DNA of 64,000 bases from Nocardioides szechwanensis (GCF_900103935.1 NZ_FNIC01000011.1:37725-101724); one strand, 5' to 3'. Positions 40,756-49,700 are shown, counted from the stretch's first letter. Notes: generated by a model from the sequence alone, not told the origin. Made by a program: numbers and translations.

Positions 40756-43626
40756 GTGTCCGGGACCTCTGTAGCTGCGCTGCTCGTCAGCCACGACGGC
40801 GCGCGCTGGCTGCCCACCGTGCTCGAGGGGCTGGCCGCCCAGACCCGCCCCGTCGACCACGCCGTCGCCGTCGACACCGCCAGCAAGGACGCGAGCGCCG
40901 ACCTCCTGGACCAGGCGCTCACCCCGACCGGCGGCGCCGTCCTCCGGGCCCCGGGCACCACGCACTTCCCGGCCGCGGTCGAGCTCGGCCTCGAGCACCT
41001 GCGCGCCGCGGGCGAGCCGGTCGAGTGGGTGTGGATCCTCCACGACGACGCGAACCCCGCGCCCGGCGCGCTCGCCGCCCTCCTCGCCGCCGCCGTCGAC
41101 CACCCCGAGGCCGACGTGCTCGGCCCGACGCTGCGCGAGTGGCCATCGCTGCGCCGCCTGCTCGAGGTGGGCGTCACCATCTCCGGGACCGGCCGGCGCG
41201 AGACCGGACTCGAGCGGGGCGAGTACGACCAGGGCCAGCACGACGCCGTACGCCGGGTGCTCGCCGTCAACACGGCCGGCATGCTCGTGCGCCGCACCGT
41301 GCTCGAGGAGCTGGGGGGCTTCGACGACCAGCTGCCGATCTTCGGCAACGACATCGACTTCGGGTGGCGCGCCGCCGCGGCCGGCCACACCACGCTGGTG
41401 GTCCCGCAGGCCGTGGTGTTCCACGCCGAGGCCGCCCACCGCGGGATCCGCCGTACGCCGCTCACGGGGCGGCACACGCACTACCAGGAGCGCCGGGCCG
41501 CGCTCTACACGCTGCTGGTCAACACCCGCGCCCGCTTCCTGCCGTTCCAGTGGGTGCGGCTGCTGTTCGGGACGCTGCTGCGGATGATCGGGTTCCTGCT
41601 GGTCCGCTCGGTCGGGGAGGCGCTCGACGACCTCGCCGCACTGTTGTCGCTCTACTCCAGCCCGCGCGAGATCCTCGCCGCGCGGCGCGAGCGTCAGGGG
41701 CGCCAGGTCGCCGACCCTGCTGAGGTGCGGGCGCTGCTCGCCCCCACCTGGCTGCCCTACCGGCACGGCCTCGACTTCGTCAGCGACCTTGCCGCGGCCG
41801 CGACCAACCAGGCCGCCGACGTCGCCGAGCGACGCCGTGCGGCGGCCATCGAGCGCGACCCGTCGTCGCTGGCCGCCCGCCGACCCGTCGCCGATGACGA
41901 CGACGAGAGCTTCGAGGACACCGGCGTCGTCGCCCGGTTCCTGACCAGCCCGATCGCGGTCCTGCTCGCGCTGTTCGTCGTGGCCGCGCTGATCGGCGCG
42001 CGCGACGCCTTCGGCTCCGTCGTCGGCGGCGGGCTGTCGCCGGTGCCCGCCTCGGCCGGCGCCTGGTGGAGCCTGCACCTCGACACCTGGCACGCCCTCG
42101 GCCAGGGCACCGCCGTGCCCGCCCCGGCGTACCTCCTGCCCCTGGCGCTGCTCGCCTCGTTGCTCGGCACCAGCCTCACGATCTCCGCGCTCCTCGTGCT
42201 CGCGGTTCCCGCGGGAGCCTGGGGCGCCTGGCGGTTCCTGCGGGTCACCGGCCGTCTGGTCTCCACGCGGGGCGCATCGCGCTGGGTGCTGCTGTGGGGC
42301 GCCACCACCTATGCGCTGGTGCCCGTGGCGAGCGGGGCCTGGGGTGACGGACGCCTCGGCCCGGTCGTCACCGCCGTGCTGCTGCCCTGGCTCGCCCACG
42401 CCGCCCTCGGCTTCGCCGACCCGTCGGCCGACCGCCGGTGGCGCGCCGGCTGGCGCACCGCGCTGCTGCTCGCCCTGACCACTGCTTTCGCCCCGGTGGC
42501 GTGGCTGTTCGGGCTGAGCGTCGGCCTCGTCGTGGTCGCCGCCGCGTTCGCGATCGTGCCCAGCGCCATGCGCGACCGCTCCACCTGGGGACCTCCCGCC
42601 GCGGCGGTCTTCACGGTGCCCGTGCTGCTCGCCCCCTGGTGGCTCCCGTCGGTCATCCACGGCGCGAGCGAGGGTCTGCTGCTCGACATCGGTCGGCTGC
42701 CGGCCCCCGCGTCCGACGCCCTCGACCTGCTCACCGGCCGGCTCGGCGACCTGGGCGCCCCGTGGTGGCTCGGGATGATCGTGCTCGTCGCGGCCGTCCT
42801 CGCGCTGGTGCCGCGCGCCACCCGGATCCCGGTCCTGGTCTGCTGGGTCGTCGCCCTGGTGGCCGGGGTCCTCGCCGCCGCACTCGGCAACGTGACCGTG
42901 ACCCTCGACGCGACCGAGACCACGCTCGGGGTCGGCTTCCTGCTCGTGGTCCTCCAGGGTGCCTTCGTCACGGCCGCGACCCTCGGTGGCCAGGGACTGG
43001 CCGCAGCCGTGTCCGGCGGCTCGCGGGCCCGTCCGCTGGTCGCCGCGGTCGCCGTCGCCGCTGCCGTCGTACCGCTCGGCGGGATCGTGTGGTTCGGGAT
43101 CGGCGGCCACGACGAGCTCACCGACACCGAGGACGCCGACATCCCCGCCTACATGGTCCAGAGCGCCGTCACCGGCCAGGAGCACGGCATCCTCGTCGTG
43201 CGCGGCTCGGTCGCCGACGGGCTCACCTACACCGTGCGCCGCGGTGACGGCGTGACCCTCGGTGAGGACGAGGTCCTCACCCTCGCGACCGCCGACCCGG
43301 CCTTCACCGAGGTCGTGCGCACGCTCCTGTCGCGTCCGACCACGGGGGTCGTCGACGCCCTGGCCGAGTCGGGCATCGAGTACGTCGTGCTGCCGGCGCC
43401 GGCCGACGGGGCCGTCTTGGCGGCGCTGGACGCGACGGGTGGGCTCCAGCAGGCCAGCGCCGAGGAGCGCACGACCCGGGCCTGGCAGGTCGACCGGCCG
43501 CTGGCCACCGACGCCGTCGACGGGCCTCGCTCGTGGCTCCGCGTCGGGCTGCTCGTCCTCCAGGCGGTGGCGATCGTCGTCGTCGCGGTGCTCTGTGCCC
43601 CCACGGCCCGCAGGAGGCGGCGATGA
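40756..43626 (+). CDS. GT2 glycosyltransferase with large C-terminal membrane domain
   Basis: Protein of 956 residues. The first about 280 residues are a GT2 domain: VAALLVSHDGARWLP, VDTASKDASAD, ILHDDANPAPG (metal), AGMLVRR, FGNDIDFGWRAAAAGH, VFHAEAAHRG. The rest is hydrophobic, with about ten to twelve helices, ending in a soluble region and a last helix plus Arg-rich tail. This layout is common in actinobacteria beside whiB and DUF5719. A role in lipid-linked or cell-surface sugar transfer is likely; donor and acceptor unknown. Stop overlaps the next ATG by 4 nt. Confidence 0.87.
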   Translation: MSGTSVAALLVSHDGARWLPTVLEGLAAQTRPVDHAVAVDTASKDASADLLDQALTPTGGAVLRAPGTTHFPAAVELGLEHLRAAGEPVEWVWILHDDANPAPGALAALLAAAVDHPEADVLGPTLREWPSLRRLLEVGVTISGTGRRETGLERGEYDQGQHDAVRRVLAVNTAGMLVRRTVLEELGGFDDQLPIFGNDIDFGWRAAAAGHTTLVVPQAVVFHAEAAHRGIRRTPLTGRHTHYQERRAALYTLLVNTRARFLPFQWVRLLFGTLLRMIGFLLVRSVGEALDDLAALLSLYSSPREILAARRERQGRQVADPAEVRALLAPTWLPYRHGLDFVSDLAAAATNQAADVAERRRAAAIERDPSSLAARRPVADDDDESFEDTGVVARFLTSPIAVLLALFVVAALIGARDAFGSVVGGGLSPVPASAGAWWSLHLDTWHALGQGTAVPAPAYLLPLALLASLLGTSLTISALLVLAVPAGAWGAWRFLRVTGRLVSTRGASRWVLLWGATTYALVPVASGAWGDGRLGPVVTAVLLPWLAHAALGFADPSADRRWRAGWRTALLLALTTAFAPVAWLFGLSVGLVVVAAAFAIVPSAMRDRSTWGPPAAAVFTVPVLLAPWWLPSVIHGASEGLLLDIGRLPAPASDALDLLTGRLGDLGAPWWLGMIVLVAAVLALVPRATRIPVLVCWVVALVAGVLAAALGNVTVTLDATETTLGVGFLLVVLQGAFVTAATLGGQGLAAAVSGGSRARPLVAAVAVAAAVVPLGGIVWFGIGGHDELTDTEDADIPAYMVQSAVTGQEHGILVVRGSVADGLTYTVRRGDGVTLGEDEVLTLATADPAFTEVVRTLLSRPTTGVVDALAESGIEYVVLPAPADGAVLAALDATGGLQQASAEERTTRAWQVDRPLATDAVDGPRSWLRVGLLVLQAVAIVVVAVLCAPTARRRRR

Positions 43627-44996
43627 GCCACACCACCCCGGCCGCCGGCCGGTCGCGCAACCGCCGCCGGCTCGACGTCACGACCGTCCTGTCCGTCGTC
43701 CTGCCGCTGTTCACCGTCGCCGCGCTGGCGCTGGTGCGACCCGACGTACCCACCCCCGACGCGACCCCGCCCGAGGAGACCGCGCTGACCCGCTCGGTCG
43801 TGATCTGCCCCAGCGGTGCGCCCGAAGCTGCGCTCGCCACGAGCAACGGCGCCGGAGGAGGCGTCGACTACCTGCTGGGTGACCAGGACGGCTCCGCGGA
43901 GGTCACGGCCACCGGCGTCACGACCGTCACCGGCGGCAAGGGCCCGCTGGTCGTCCGGGCCGAGGGCGAGCTGGCACCCGGACTGGTCGCTGGTCGTTTC
44001 GAGTCCCCGCTGGCCTCCGCCGAGTGCCGCGCCCCGGCGCCCGACCAGTGGTTCACCGGGCTCGGCTCCGGCGCCCGGCACACCTCGGTGCTCGAGCTGG
44101 TCAACCCCGACGCCGGGCCGGCCGTGGTCGACGCCACCCTCTACGGCGTCTCCGGCGTCGTCGACGCCCCCGAGCTGCGCGGCGTCGCGGTGCCCGGCCG
44201 CGGTGCCGTCCGTCTCTCGCTGGCCGAGCTGGTGCCGCGCCGCGACGAGCTCGCCCTGCACGTCACGACCTCACGCGGTCGTGTCACGGCCAGCCTGCGC
44301 GACCGCTACCAGCAGCTCGGCACCGGCGGCGCGGCCGAGGACTGGCTGCGCCCCCAGGACGCGCCTGCCACCAGCAACCTGCTCCTCGGCATGGCACCCG
44401 GCGCCGGGCTGCGCACCCTCGTGCTGCTCAACCCCGGGACCGACGAGACCCGGGCCACCGTGCGCGTCGTGTCCGATCGCTCCGTCTTCAGCCCCGCCGG
44501 CCTCGAGGAGGTCGTGCTGCCGCCGCAGAGCGTCACCCGGGTGTCGCTGACCGAGCTGATGCGTGGCGCCGCCGGCGACGGAGCGCTCGGGCTGCTCGTC
44601 GACTCCCCGGCCCCGATCACCGCGACCGTGCGCACCTACGCCGGCGGCGACCTCTCCCACGCGGTGCCGGGCGCGCCGATCGCCCAGCCGACCACGGTGC
44701 TCGCCCCCACCGGCGACAAGCAGGTCGTCCTGGCCGGAGCCACCCAGGCCGGGACCGTGACCGTGACGGCGCGTACGGCGGACGGCGAGGTCGTCGCCGA
44801 CGAACGGATCGAGGTGGTCGCCGGTCGCGGCTACGTCGTCGACGTACCGAGGCGCGCGGTCCTGCTCACGGTGACCCCGCGGCGTACCGACGTCATCGGG
44901 TCGGTGGTCGTCGCCGACGACGACGGTGCCGCCGTGATCCGGCTGCGCGAGCAGGTCACCAGCGGCCTGATCGGCTCCGTCCGACCCGGTCTGTGA
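43623..44996 (+). CDS. DUF5719 family secreted/anchored protein
   Basis: Protein of 457 residues with basic N-terminus (RSRNRRR), one hydrophobic segment VVLPLFTVAALALV, then all-beta extracellular repeats such as LELVNPDAGPAVVDATLYG, LVLLNPGTDETRATVRV and VTVTARTADGEVVADER. No catalytic motif recognised. ATG at 43623 overlaps the GT2 stop (ATGA), so the two proteins probably act together at the cell surface. Followed by a repeat-C hairpin immediately after the stop. Confidence 0.85.
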   Translation: MSHTTPAAGRSRNRRRLDVTTVLSVVLPLFTVAALALVRPDVPTPDATPPEETALTRSVVICPSGAPEAALATSNGAGGGVDYLLGDQDGSAEVTATGVTTVTGGKGPLVVRAEGELAPGLVAGRFESPLASAECRAPAPDQWFTGLGSGARHTSVLELVNPDAGPAVVDATLYGVSGVVDAPELRGVAVPGRGAVRLSLAELVPRRDELALHVTTSRGRVTASLRDRYQQLGTGGAAEDWLRPQDAPATSNLLLGMAPGAGLRTLVLLNPGTDETRATVRVVSDRSVFSPAGLEEVVLPPQSVTRVSLTELMRGAAGDGALGLLVDSPAPITATVRTYAGGDLSHAVPGAPIAQPTTVLAPTGDKQVVLAGATQAGTVTVTARTADGEVVADERIEVVAGRGYVVDVPRRAVLLTVTPRRTDVIGSVVVADDDGAAVIRLREQVTSGLIGSVRPGL

Positions 44997-45011
44997 AAAG
45001 ACTTCGTCTTT
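44997..45011 (+). terminator. hairpin AAAGAC-TTC-GTCTTT after DUF5719
   Basis: Six-base stem around a TTC loop, starting one base after the stop codon. Core GACTTCGTC is shared with hairpins at 45064-45084 (opposite strand) and 63572-63590, with different but complementary outer stems. Confidence 0.55.
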
Positions 45012-45044
45012 CCATTGGGAGTACTCGCTACGCTCGTATGTCCC
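45012..45044 (+). repeat. dispersed repeat C, copy 1
   Basis: CCATTGGGAGTACTCGCT followed by ACGCTCGTATGTCCC. It matches 63589-63620 with one mismatch over the first 27 nt. GGGAGTAC/GTATGTCCC form an imperfect stem here and a perfect one in copy 2. Confidence 0.75.
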
Positions 45045-45063
45045 GGCCCTAACGGACTCCCGA

Positions 45064-45084
45064 GGGAGTGACGAAGTCACTCCC
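45064..45084 (-). terminator. hairpin GGGAGTGAC-TTC-GTCACTCCC (minus strand)
   Basis: Nine-base perfect stem around a three-base loop (TTC when read on the minus strand). It includes the stop codon and the last two codons of the minus-strand metallopeptidase-family gene and faces the hairpin at 44997 in the convergent intergenic region. Confidence 0.55.
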
Positions 45085-45496
45085 CGTAGCGCGGGTCGAC
45101 CTCGTCGGCCTCGATGCCGAGCAGCTCGGCCACCTGCTCCACGACCACCGTGAGCACCATCGCCTCCAGGTCGGAGCGGGTCTCGCAGCGGTGCTCGATC
45201 GGGCGGCGGAACAGCACCAGCCGGGTGGCCTGGGTGCCGGTGCCGCGCACCAGCGACGACAGGGGCACGTTGCCGCTCCAGTCGTCGGGGATCAGCGGCG
45301 TGTCCTCGACGGCGTACTCCACGAGGCCCAGACGGTCGGACCAGCGCTCGTCGATGTCGGTGACGATGCCGAGCACCAGTGCGTCGAAGCGCTCGCGCTG
45401 GGTACGCCGCTCGGGCTTGCCGGGCCGGCGCGGGGTCACCGCGGGGCCGCGCATGCCCCGGCCGCGGCGATCTCGGGTGCGGTGCCTGTCCTCCAC
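45077..45496 (-). CDS. metallopeptidase-family protein lacking the HExxH motif
   Basis: Protein of 139 residues related to the small zincin-like metallopeptidase family (the Rv3259 position). The first about 32 residues are basic and Arg-rich. The core has FDALVLGIVTDIDERW, LVLFRRPIEHRCETRSDLEAMVLTVVVEQVAELLGIEADEVDP. The helix where relatives carry HExxH reads VVVEQVAELLGI, with the zinc ligands missing, so it is probably not a protease. GTG at 45496 is supported by TAGGCT 7 nt upstream. Divergent from DUF3499. Confidence 0.8.
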   Translation of the reverse strand: MEDRHRTRDRRGRGMRGPAVTPRRPGKPERRTQRERFDALVLGIVTDIDERWSDRLGLVEYAVEDTPLIPDDWSGNVPLSSLVRGTGTQATRLVLFRRPIEHRCETRSDLEAMVLTVVVEQVAELLGIEADEVDPRYGE

Positions 45497-45509
45497 AGCC
45501 GCGAGCCTA
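45497..45509 (-). promoter_or_regulatory. leaderless-type -10 element of the metallopeptidase-family gene
   Basis: Minus-strand TAGGCT (45504-45509) is 7 nt before the GTG at 45496. Confidence 0.5.
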
Positions 45510-45533
45510 AACGGGTGGGGGCCCGCACGCGGG

Positions 45534-45546
45534 TACCGTCACCGTC
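45534..45546 (+). promoter_or_regulatory. leaderless-type -10 element of DUF3499
   Basis: TACCGT (45534-45539) is 7 nt before the GTG at 45547. The divergent gene has its own element 24 nt away. Confidence 0.4.
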
Positions 45547-45906
45547 GTGAGCCTCGCCCGTCGCTGTTCGCGGACCCCTTGTGGGCGCCCCGCGGTCAAC
45601 ACCCTGACGTATGTCTACGCCGAGTCGACGGCCGTCCTCGGCCCGCTCGCGACGTTCGCCGAGCCCCACGCCTACGACCTGTGCGCCATCCACAGCGAGC
45701 GCCTCTCGGCCCCCCGCGGCTGGGAGGTCATCCGGCTCGCCTGCGACCCCGTCGACGCCGGTCCCTCGGGCGACGACCTGCTGGCGCTGGCCGACGCCGT
45801 GCGCGAGGCCGCCCGACCGGTGCCGGTCGCCCGCGTAGCACCCACCGACGAGACCGGCCACGAGTCGTCGCGACGTGGCCACCTGCGAGTGCTGACCTCC
45901 GACTGA
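45547..45906 (+). CDS. DUF3499 family protein
   Basis: Small actinobacterial protein of 119 residues. Cysteines in RRCSRTPCGRPA and LCAIHSERL, with His64-type residues nearby, look like a zinc-ribbon/treble-clef site. The C-terminal third is charged and probably flexible. Function unknown. Conserved position just before phosphomannomutase (Rv3258c in mycobacteria). Confidence 0.88.
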   Translation: MSLARRCSRTPCGRPAVNTLTYVYAESTAVLGPLATFAEPHAYDLCAIHSERLSAPRGWEVIRLACDPVDAGPSGDDLLALADAVREAARPVPVARVAPTDETGHESSRRGHLRVLTSD

Positions 45907-45907
45907 C

Positions 45908-45920
45908 TAAGGTCTGCCGC
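45908..45920 (+). promoter_or_regulatory. leaderless-type -10 element of the phosphomannomutase gene
   Basis: TAAGGT (45908-45913) is 7 nt before the ATG at 45921. Confidence 0.5.
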
Positions 45921-47321
45921 ATGGCCGACACCACTGCTGGCACCTCTGCTGGCACGCTCGATCCCGCCAACGTGCACGCGATCTTCAAGGCCTACGACGT
46001 CCGCGGGACCGTGCCCGACCAGATCGACGAGGAGCTCGCCCGGGCCACCGGCCGGGCCTACGTCCAGGTCGTCGGTACGACGCAGGTCGTGGTCGGTCAC
46101 GACATGCGGCCTAGCTCCCCGGGCATGGCCGCCGCGTTCGCCGACGGCGCCACCCAGGCCGGTGCCGACGTCGTGATGATCGGGCTGGCGTCGACCGACC
46201 AGCTCTACTTCGCGTCGGGCCACCTCGACCTGCCGGGCGCCATGTTCACCGCGAGCCACAACCCGGCCCAGTACAACGGCATCAAGCTGTGCCGCACCGG
46301 CGCGCGGCCGATCGGTGCCGACACCGGGCTCGCCGAGATCCGCGACCTCGTCGTCTCGGGCGACTTCGCCCCGGCCGCGCGCACCGGCTCGGTGAGCGAG
46401 ACCAACGTACTCCAGGCCTATGCGGCTCACCTGCTCTCGCTCGCCCCGGTCGCGGGCCGCACGCTCAAGGTCGTCGCCGACGCCGGCAACGGGATGGCCG
46501 GCCACACCGCGCCGGCCGTCTTCGGGCTGCTCGGCGCCGACCGGGTCGAGCTGGTCCCGATGTACTTCGAGCTCGACGGGTCGTTCCCCAACCACGAGGC
46601 CAACCCGATCGAGGACGAGAACCTGGCCGACCTCAAGGCCAAGGTCCTCGAGACCGGCGCCGACATCGGGCTGGCCTTCGACGGCGACGCCGACCGCTGC
46701 TTCCTGGTCGACGAGAACGGCCGCTCGGTCTCGCCCTCGACGCTGACCGCGCTGATCGCGGCGCGCGAGCTGGCCAAGGAGCCGGGCTCGACGATCATCC
46801 ACAACCTGATCACCAGCCGGGCCGTGCCCGAGATCGTCCGCGAGCTCGGCGGCAACCCGGTCCGCACCCGGGTCGGCCACTCCTACATCAAGGCCACGAT
46901 GGCCGAGACCGACGCGATCTTCGGCGGCGAGCACAGCGGCCACTTCTACTTCCGTGACTTCTGGCGCGCCGACTCCGGCATGCTCGCCGCGCTCCACGCG
47001 CTGGCGGCGCTGGCCGGCACCGACCAGACGCTGTCGCAGCTGATGGCGCAGTACGAGCGCTACCCGGTCAGCGGCGAGATCAACTCCGAGGTGGCCGACC
47101 AGGCCGGCGTCGTCGACGCGCTCGAGGCGCAGTACGGCGGCCAGGACGGGGTGACCACCGACCGGCTCGACGGGCTGTCGGTGAGCCACGCCGACTGGAG
47201 CTTCAACGTGCGACCCTCCAACACCGAGCCGCTGCTGCGGCTCAACGCCGAGGGCAAGGACGAGGCCACCATGGTGCGCCTGCGCGACGAGGTCCTCGCC
47301 CGCATCAGGAGCACCCGATGA
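45921..47321 (+). CDS. manB: phosphomannomutase/phosphoglucomutase
   Basis: Alpha-D-phosphohexomutase of 466 residues converting mannose-6-phosphate to mannose-1-phosphate. Active-site phosphoserine in FTASHNPAQYNGIK, magnesium loop DGDADRCFLVD, sugar-binding GGEHSGHFYFRD and phosphate-binding RPSNTEPLLRLNAEG are intact. ATG at 45921 is supported by the -10 element and by IFKAYDVRGTVPDQ near the start. Works with ManC and lies upstream of Trm112-like and SIS genes whose products may supply the substrate. Confidence 0.95.
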   Translation: MADTTAGTSAGTLDPANVHAIFKAYDVRGTVPDQIDEELARATGRAYVQVVGTTQVVVGHDMRPSSPGMAAAFADGATQAGADVVMIGLASTDQLYFASGHLDLPGAMFTASHNPAQYNGIKLCRTGARPIGADTGLAEIRDLVVSGDFAPAARTGSVSETNVLQAYAAHLLSLAPVAGRTLKVVADAGNGMAGHTAPAVFGLLGADRVELVPMYFELDGSFPNHEANPIEDENLADLKAKVLETGADIGLAFDGDADRCFLVDENGRSVSPSTLTALIAARELAKEPGSTIIHNLITSRAVPEIVRELGGNPVRTRVGHSYIKATMAETDAIFGGEHSGHFYFRDFWRADSGMLAALHALAALAGTDQTLSQLMAQYERYPVSGEINSEVADQAGVVDALEAQYGGQDGVTTDRLDGLSVSHADWSFNVRPSNTEPLLRLNAEGKDEATMVRLRDEVLARIRSTR

Positions 47322-47344
47322 ACGCGAACGAGAAGGAGTCGAAG

Positions 47345-47524
47345 ATGGACCTGGATCCCACCCTGCTGGAGATCATCGTCTGTCCGGCCTGCCACACCGA
47401 CCTCGAGCTGGTCGGCGACGACACTGACAGCCCCGAGCTCGTGTGCCAGGGCTGTGGGTTGGCCTACCCGATCCGCGACAACATCCCCGTGATGCTCGTC
47501 GACGAAGCCCGCAAGCCGGGCTGA
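47345..47524 (+). CDS. Trm112-family small zinc protein
   Basis: Protein of 59 residues with two zinc knuckles, VCPACH and CQGCGLAYPIRDNIPVML, the Trm112/YcaR fold. In eukaryotes it activates methyltransferases; the bacterial role is unclear. ATG at 47345 is chosen because AAGGAG lies 6 nt upstream; an earlier in-frame ATG at 47318 would overlap manB by 4 nt and add nine residues. Located between manB and the SIS gene as in other actinobacteria. Confidence 0.88.
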   Translation: MDLDPTLLEIIVCPACHTDLELVGDDTDSPELVCQGCGLAYPIRDNIPVMLVDEARKPG

Positions 47525-47529
47525 GCGTC

Positions 47530-48558
47530 GTGTCCTGGTTCGACGAGTCCCGGCTCGACGACGAGTTGGCGCTCGGCGCTGCCGACCTGCGGCTGCGCAC
47601 GCTGGCCGAGTCGGGCGCGCGGGTACGCCGGGAGGCGGGCGACGCCGACCAGGCGATCGCCGAGGTCGTCGCCCGCAGCCAGGAGCAGGCGCGGCCCCGT
47701 GCCGTGATCGCCGCCGGCCCCGACTCCCGGCTGCTGCGCGCCGTCCTCGAGCCGTGGTGCCCGGTGCCGTTCGTGGCGTGGCCGGGACAGGCCCTCCCGG
47801 GTTGGGCCGGCAGCCTCGACCTGGTCGTCGTACTCGCTCCCGACGGTGGTGACACCGGCACCGCCTCCGCCGTGGCCGAGGCCGTACGCCGGGGCTGCCA
47901 GGTCGTCGCTGCCTGCCCGCCGGGCTCGATCGTGGCCGAGCACGCCGCGGGCCGGTGGAGCACGATCCTGCCGACGACCACCAGCGACCAGCTCGCGACC
48001 GCGGTCGTGATGCTGACCTACCTGCACCAGATCGGTCTGGGCCCCAGCGCCCCGCCCGAGGAGGTCGCCGAGTCGCTCGACGCGGTGGCCACGGCCTGCT
48101 CCCCGCACCGCGACCTCGCGGTCAACCCGGCCAAGATGCTGGCGATCGCGCTCGCCGACGCCAACCCGCTCGTGTGGGGCGGCTCGGTGCTGGCCGCGCG
48201 CGCGGCCCGGCGGGTGGCGGAGTCGATCCGCCGCGCCAGCGGCCGGACCGCGCTGGCCGGCGACGCCGAGCACCTGTTGCCCGTGATCGAGGCGGCGCGA
48301 CCGCGCGACGTCTTCGACGACCCGTTCTCCGACGACGGCGGCGAGCTGCGGCCGATGCTGCTGGTGCTCGACGACGGCGCCGACGACATCGTCCTCCGGG
48401 AGCACCGCGGCCGGCTCCGGGCCGCCGCCGACCAGCGGGGCGTGCGCGTCGAGACGGTGTCGAGCGAGGCCGGCTGCGAGGTGGCGCGCTACGCGTCGCT
48501 GCTGCTCAGCGGGACCTATGCCTCCGAGTACCTCCGCCTCGGCCTGATCGAGGGGTAG
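47530..48558 (+). CDS. SIS-domain protein (TobH/phosphomannose isomerase-like)
   Basis: Protein of 342 residues of the TobH-like family, related to the bifunctional phosphoglucose/phosphomannose isomerase branch. The SIS fold is recognisable in FVAWPGQALPGWAGSLDLVVVLAPDGGDTGTASAVAEAVRRG, CSPHRDLAVNPAKMLAIAL and NPLVWGGSVLAARAARRVAESI. GTG at 47530 is 5 nt after the Trm112 stop. No manA follows, so it may do the isomerase step itself; that is inference. Confidence 0.82.
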   Translation: MSWFDESRLDDELALGAADLRLRTLAESGARVRREAGDADQAIAEVVARSQEQARPRAVIAAGPDSRLLRAVLEPWCPVPFVAWPGQALPGWAGSLDLVVVLAPDGGDTGTASAVAEAVRRGCQVVAACPPGSIVAEHAAGRWSTILPTTTSDQLATAVVMLTYLHQIGLGPSAPPEEVAESLDAVATACSPHRDLAVNPAKMLAIALADANPLVWGGSVLAARAARRVAESIRRASGRTALAGDAEHLLPVIEAARPRDVFDDPFSDDGGELRPMLLVLDDGADDIVLREHRGRLRAAADQRGVRVETVSSEAGCEVARYASLLLSGTYASEYLRLGLIEG

Positions 48559-48572
48559 GGGAGGCACGCCCC

Positions 48573-49700
48573 ATGGCGACTCGGGACGCCTGGTTCGACA
48601 ACGCAAAGATGACCCTCGTGACCTTGGTGGTCGTGGGGCACGCCTGGACCCTGCTGCCGAACCAGCCGGTGGTCGACCACCTCTACGACTTCCTCTACCT
48701 GTGGCACGTGCCGGCGTTCGTGTTCGTCACCGGCTACCTCTCGCGCTCCTTCGAGTGGACCTCCACCCGCCTGTGGCAGCTGGTCCGCACGGTGGCGGTG
48801 CCCTACGTGATCTTCGAGTGCGCGATCGCGCTCTTCCGGGTCTACGTCGGCGGTGAGGAGATGGCAGACCTCTTCCTCGACCCGCACTGGCCGCTCTGGT
48901 ACCTCTCCGCGCTGTTCTTCTGGCGCCTGGTCACCCCGGTCTTCCGTCCGCTCCCAGGGGGCGTCGTCGTGGCCGTGGCGATCAGCCTGGGTGCCGGGCT
49001 ATGGGCGGGTGACACGTTCGACATCGCGCGCATCTGCGGGCTTCTTCCGTTCTTCGTGCTCGGGCTCAAGGCCACGCCTGAGCGACTCGAGCTGCTGAGG
49101 CGTACGCCGCTCCGGGTCGGTGCGGTCGTCGTGTTCGGCGGCGTGGTCGCGCTCACCTGGGTCACCGAGACCCGGGTGTCGACGGAGTGGCTCTACTACC
49201 GCGCCCGCTACGACACGCTTGGCGACTCGGATGTCGAGGCCATCCTCATCCGTGGTGGCCTGCTCGTGGTCGGAGGCGTTGCCGCCATGTCGTTCCTGGC
49301 CCTGGTCCCGCGGGTCCCTGGCTGGTTCGCGCGGATGGGCGCGGCCACCCTCGTCGTCTACCTGTTCCACGGCTTCTTCGTCAAGAGCGCGCTCTACGCA
49401 GGGTTCCCGGACTGGGCCGAAGACCATCTGGTGGCGGGCCTGTTGTCCACCACTCTTGTCTCCATCGGCCTCTCGCTGCTCCTTGCCTGGCCGCCCGTGG
49501 CGGCGCGGCTGGGGGTCCTGGTCGACCCGTTCGGCTACGCGGAGCGTCACGCCCGGCACGCCGTCGACCTGGGGGTCACGGTCGTGGCGCACGAGGACCA
49601 CGATGCGCCGGTGCTCGACCAGCTCGTCGACCAGCTCGCGGAGGAGCGCCCCGACGGGAGCCCGTTGCCGCCGCCGACCCCCTCGCCACCGGGGACCTGA
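48573..49700 (+). CDS. acyltransferase-3 family membrane protein
   Basis: Membrane protein of 375 residues with about ten helices. N-terminal RDAWFDNAKMTLVTLVVVGHAW carries the family Asp/Lys and His; HVPAFVFVTGYLSRSF, HWPLWYLSALFFW and VVYLFHGFFVKSAL are further landmarks. The last 65 residues are hydrophilic, ending in a Pro-rich tail. ATG at 48573 follows TAGGGGAGGC. Mycobacteria have manA at this position; here it is an acyltransferase, perhaps acting on a surface polymer. Confidence 0.83.
   Translation: MATRDAWFDNAKMTLVTLVVVGHAWTLLPNQPVVDHLYDFLYLWHVPAFVFVTGYLSRSFEWTSTRLWQLVRTVAVPYVIFECAIALFRVYVGGEEMADLFLDPHWPLWYLSALFFWRLVTPVFRPLPGGVVVAVAISLGAGLWAGDTFDIARICGLLPFFVLGLKATPERLELLRRTPLRVGAVVVFGGVVALTWVTETRVSTEWLYYRARYDTLGDSDVEAILIRGGLLVVGGVAAMSFLALVPRVPGWFARMGAATLVVYLFHGFFVKSALYAGFPDWAEDHLVAGLLSTTLVSIGLSLLLAWPPVAARLGVLVDPFGYAERHARHAVDLGVTVVAHEDHDAPVLDQLVDQLAEERPDGSPLPPPTPSPPGT

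Noticed and set aside
44997..45084. CRISPR-like repeats
   Set aside because: The repeated hairpins are few, not evenly spaced and have no spacers.
45114..45920. Upstream extension of the phosphomannomutase frame
   Set aside because: Runs across DUF3499 and the metallopeptidase-family gene; the ATG at 45921 has a -10 element and the family N-terminus.
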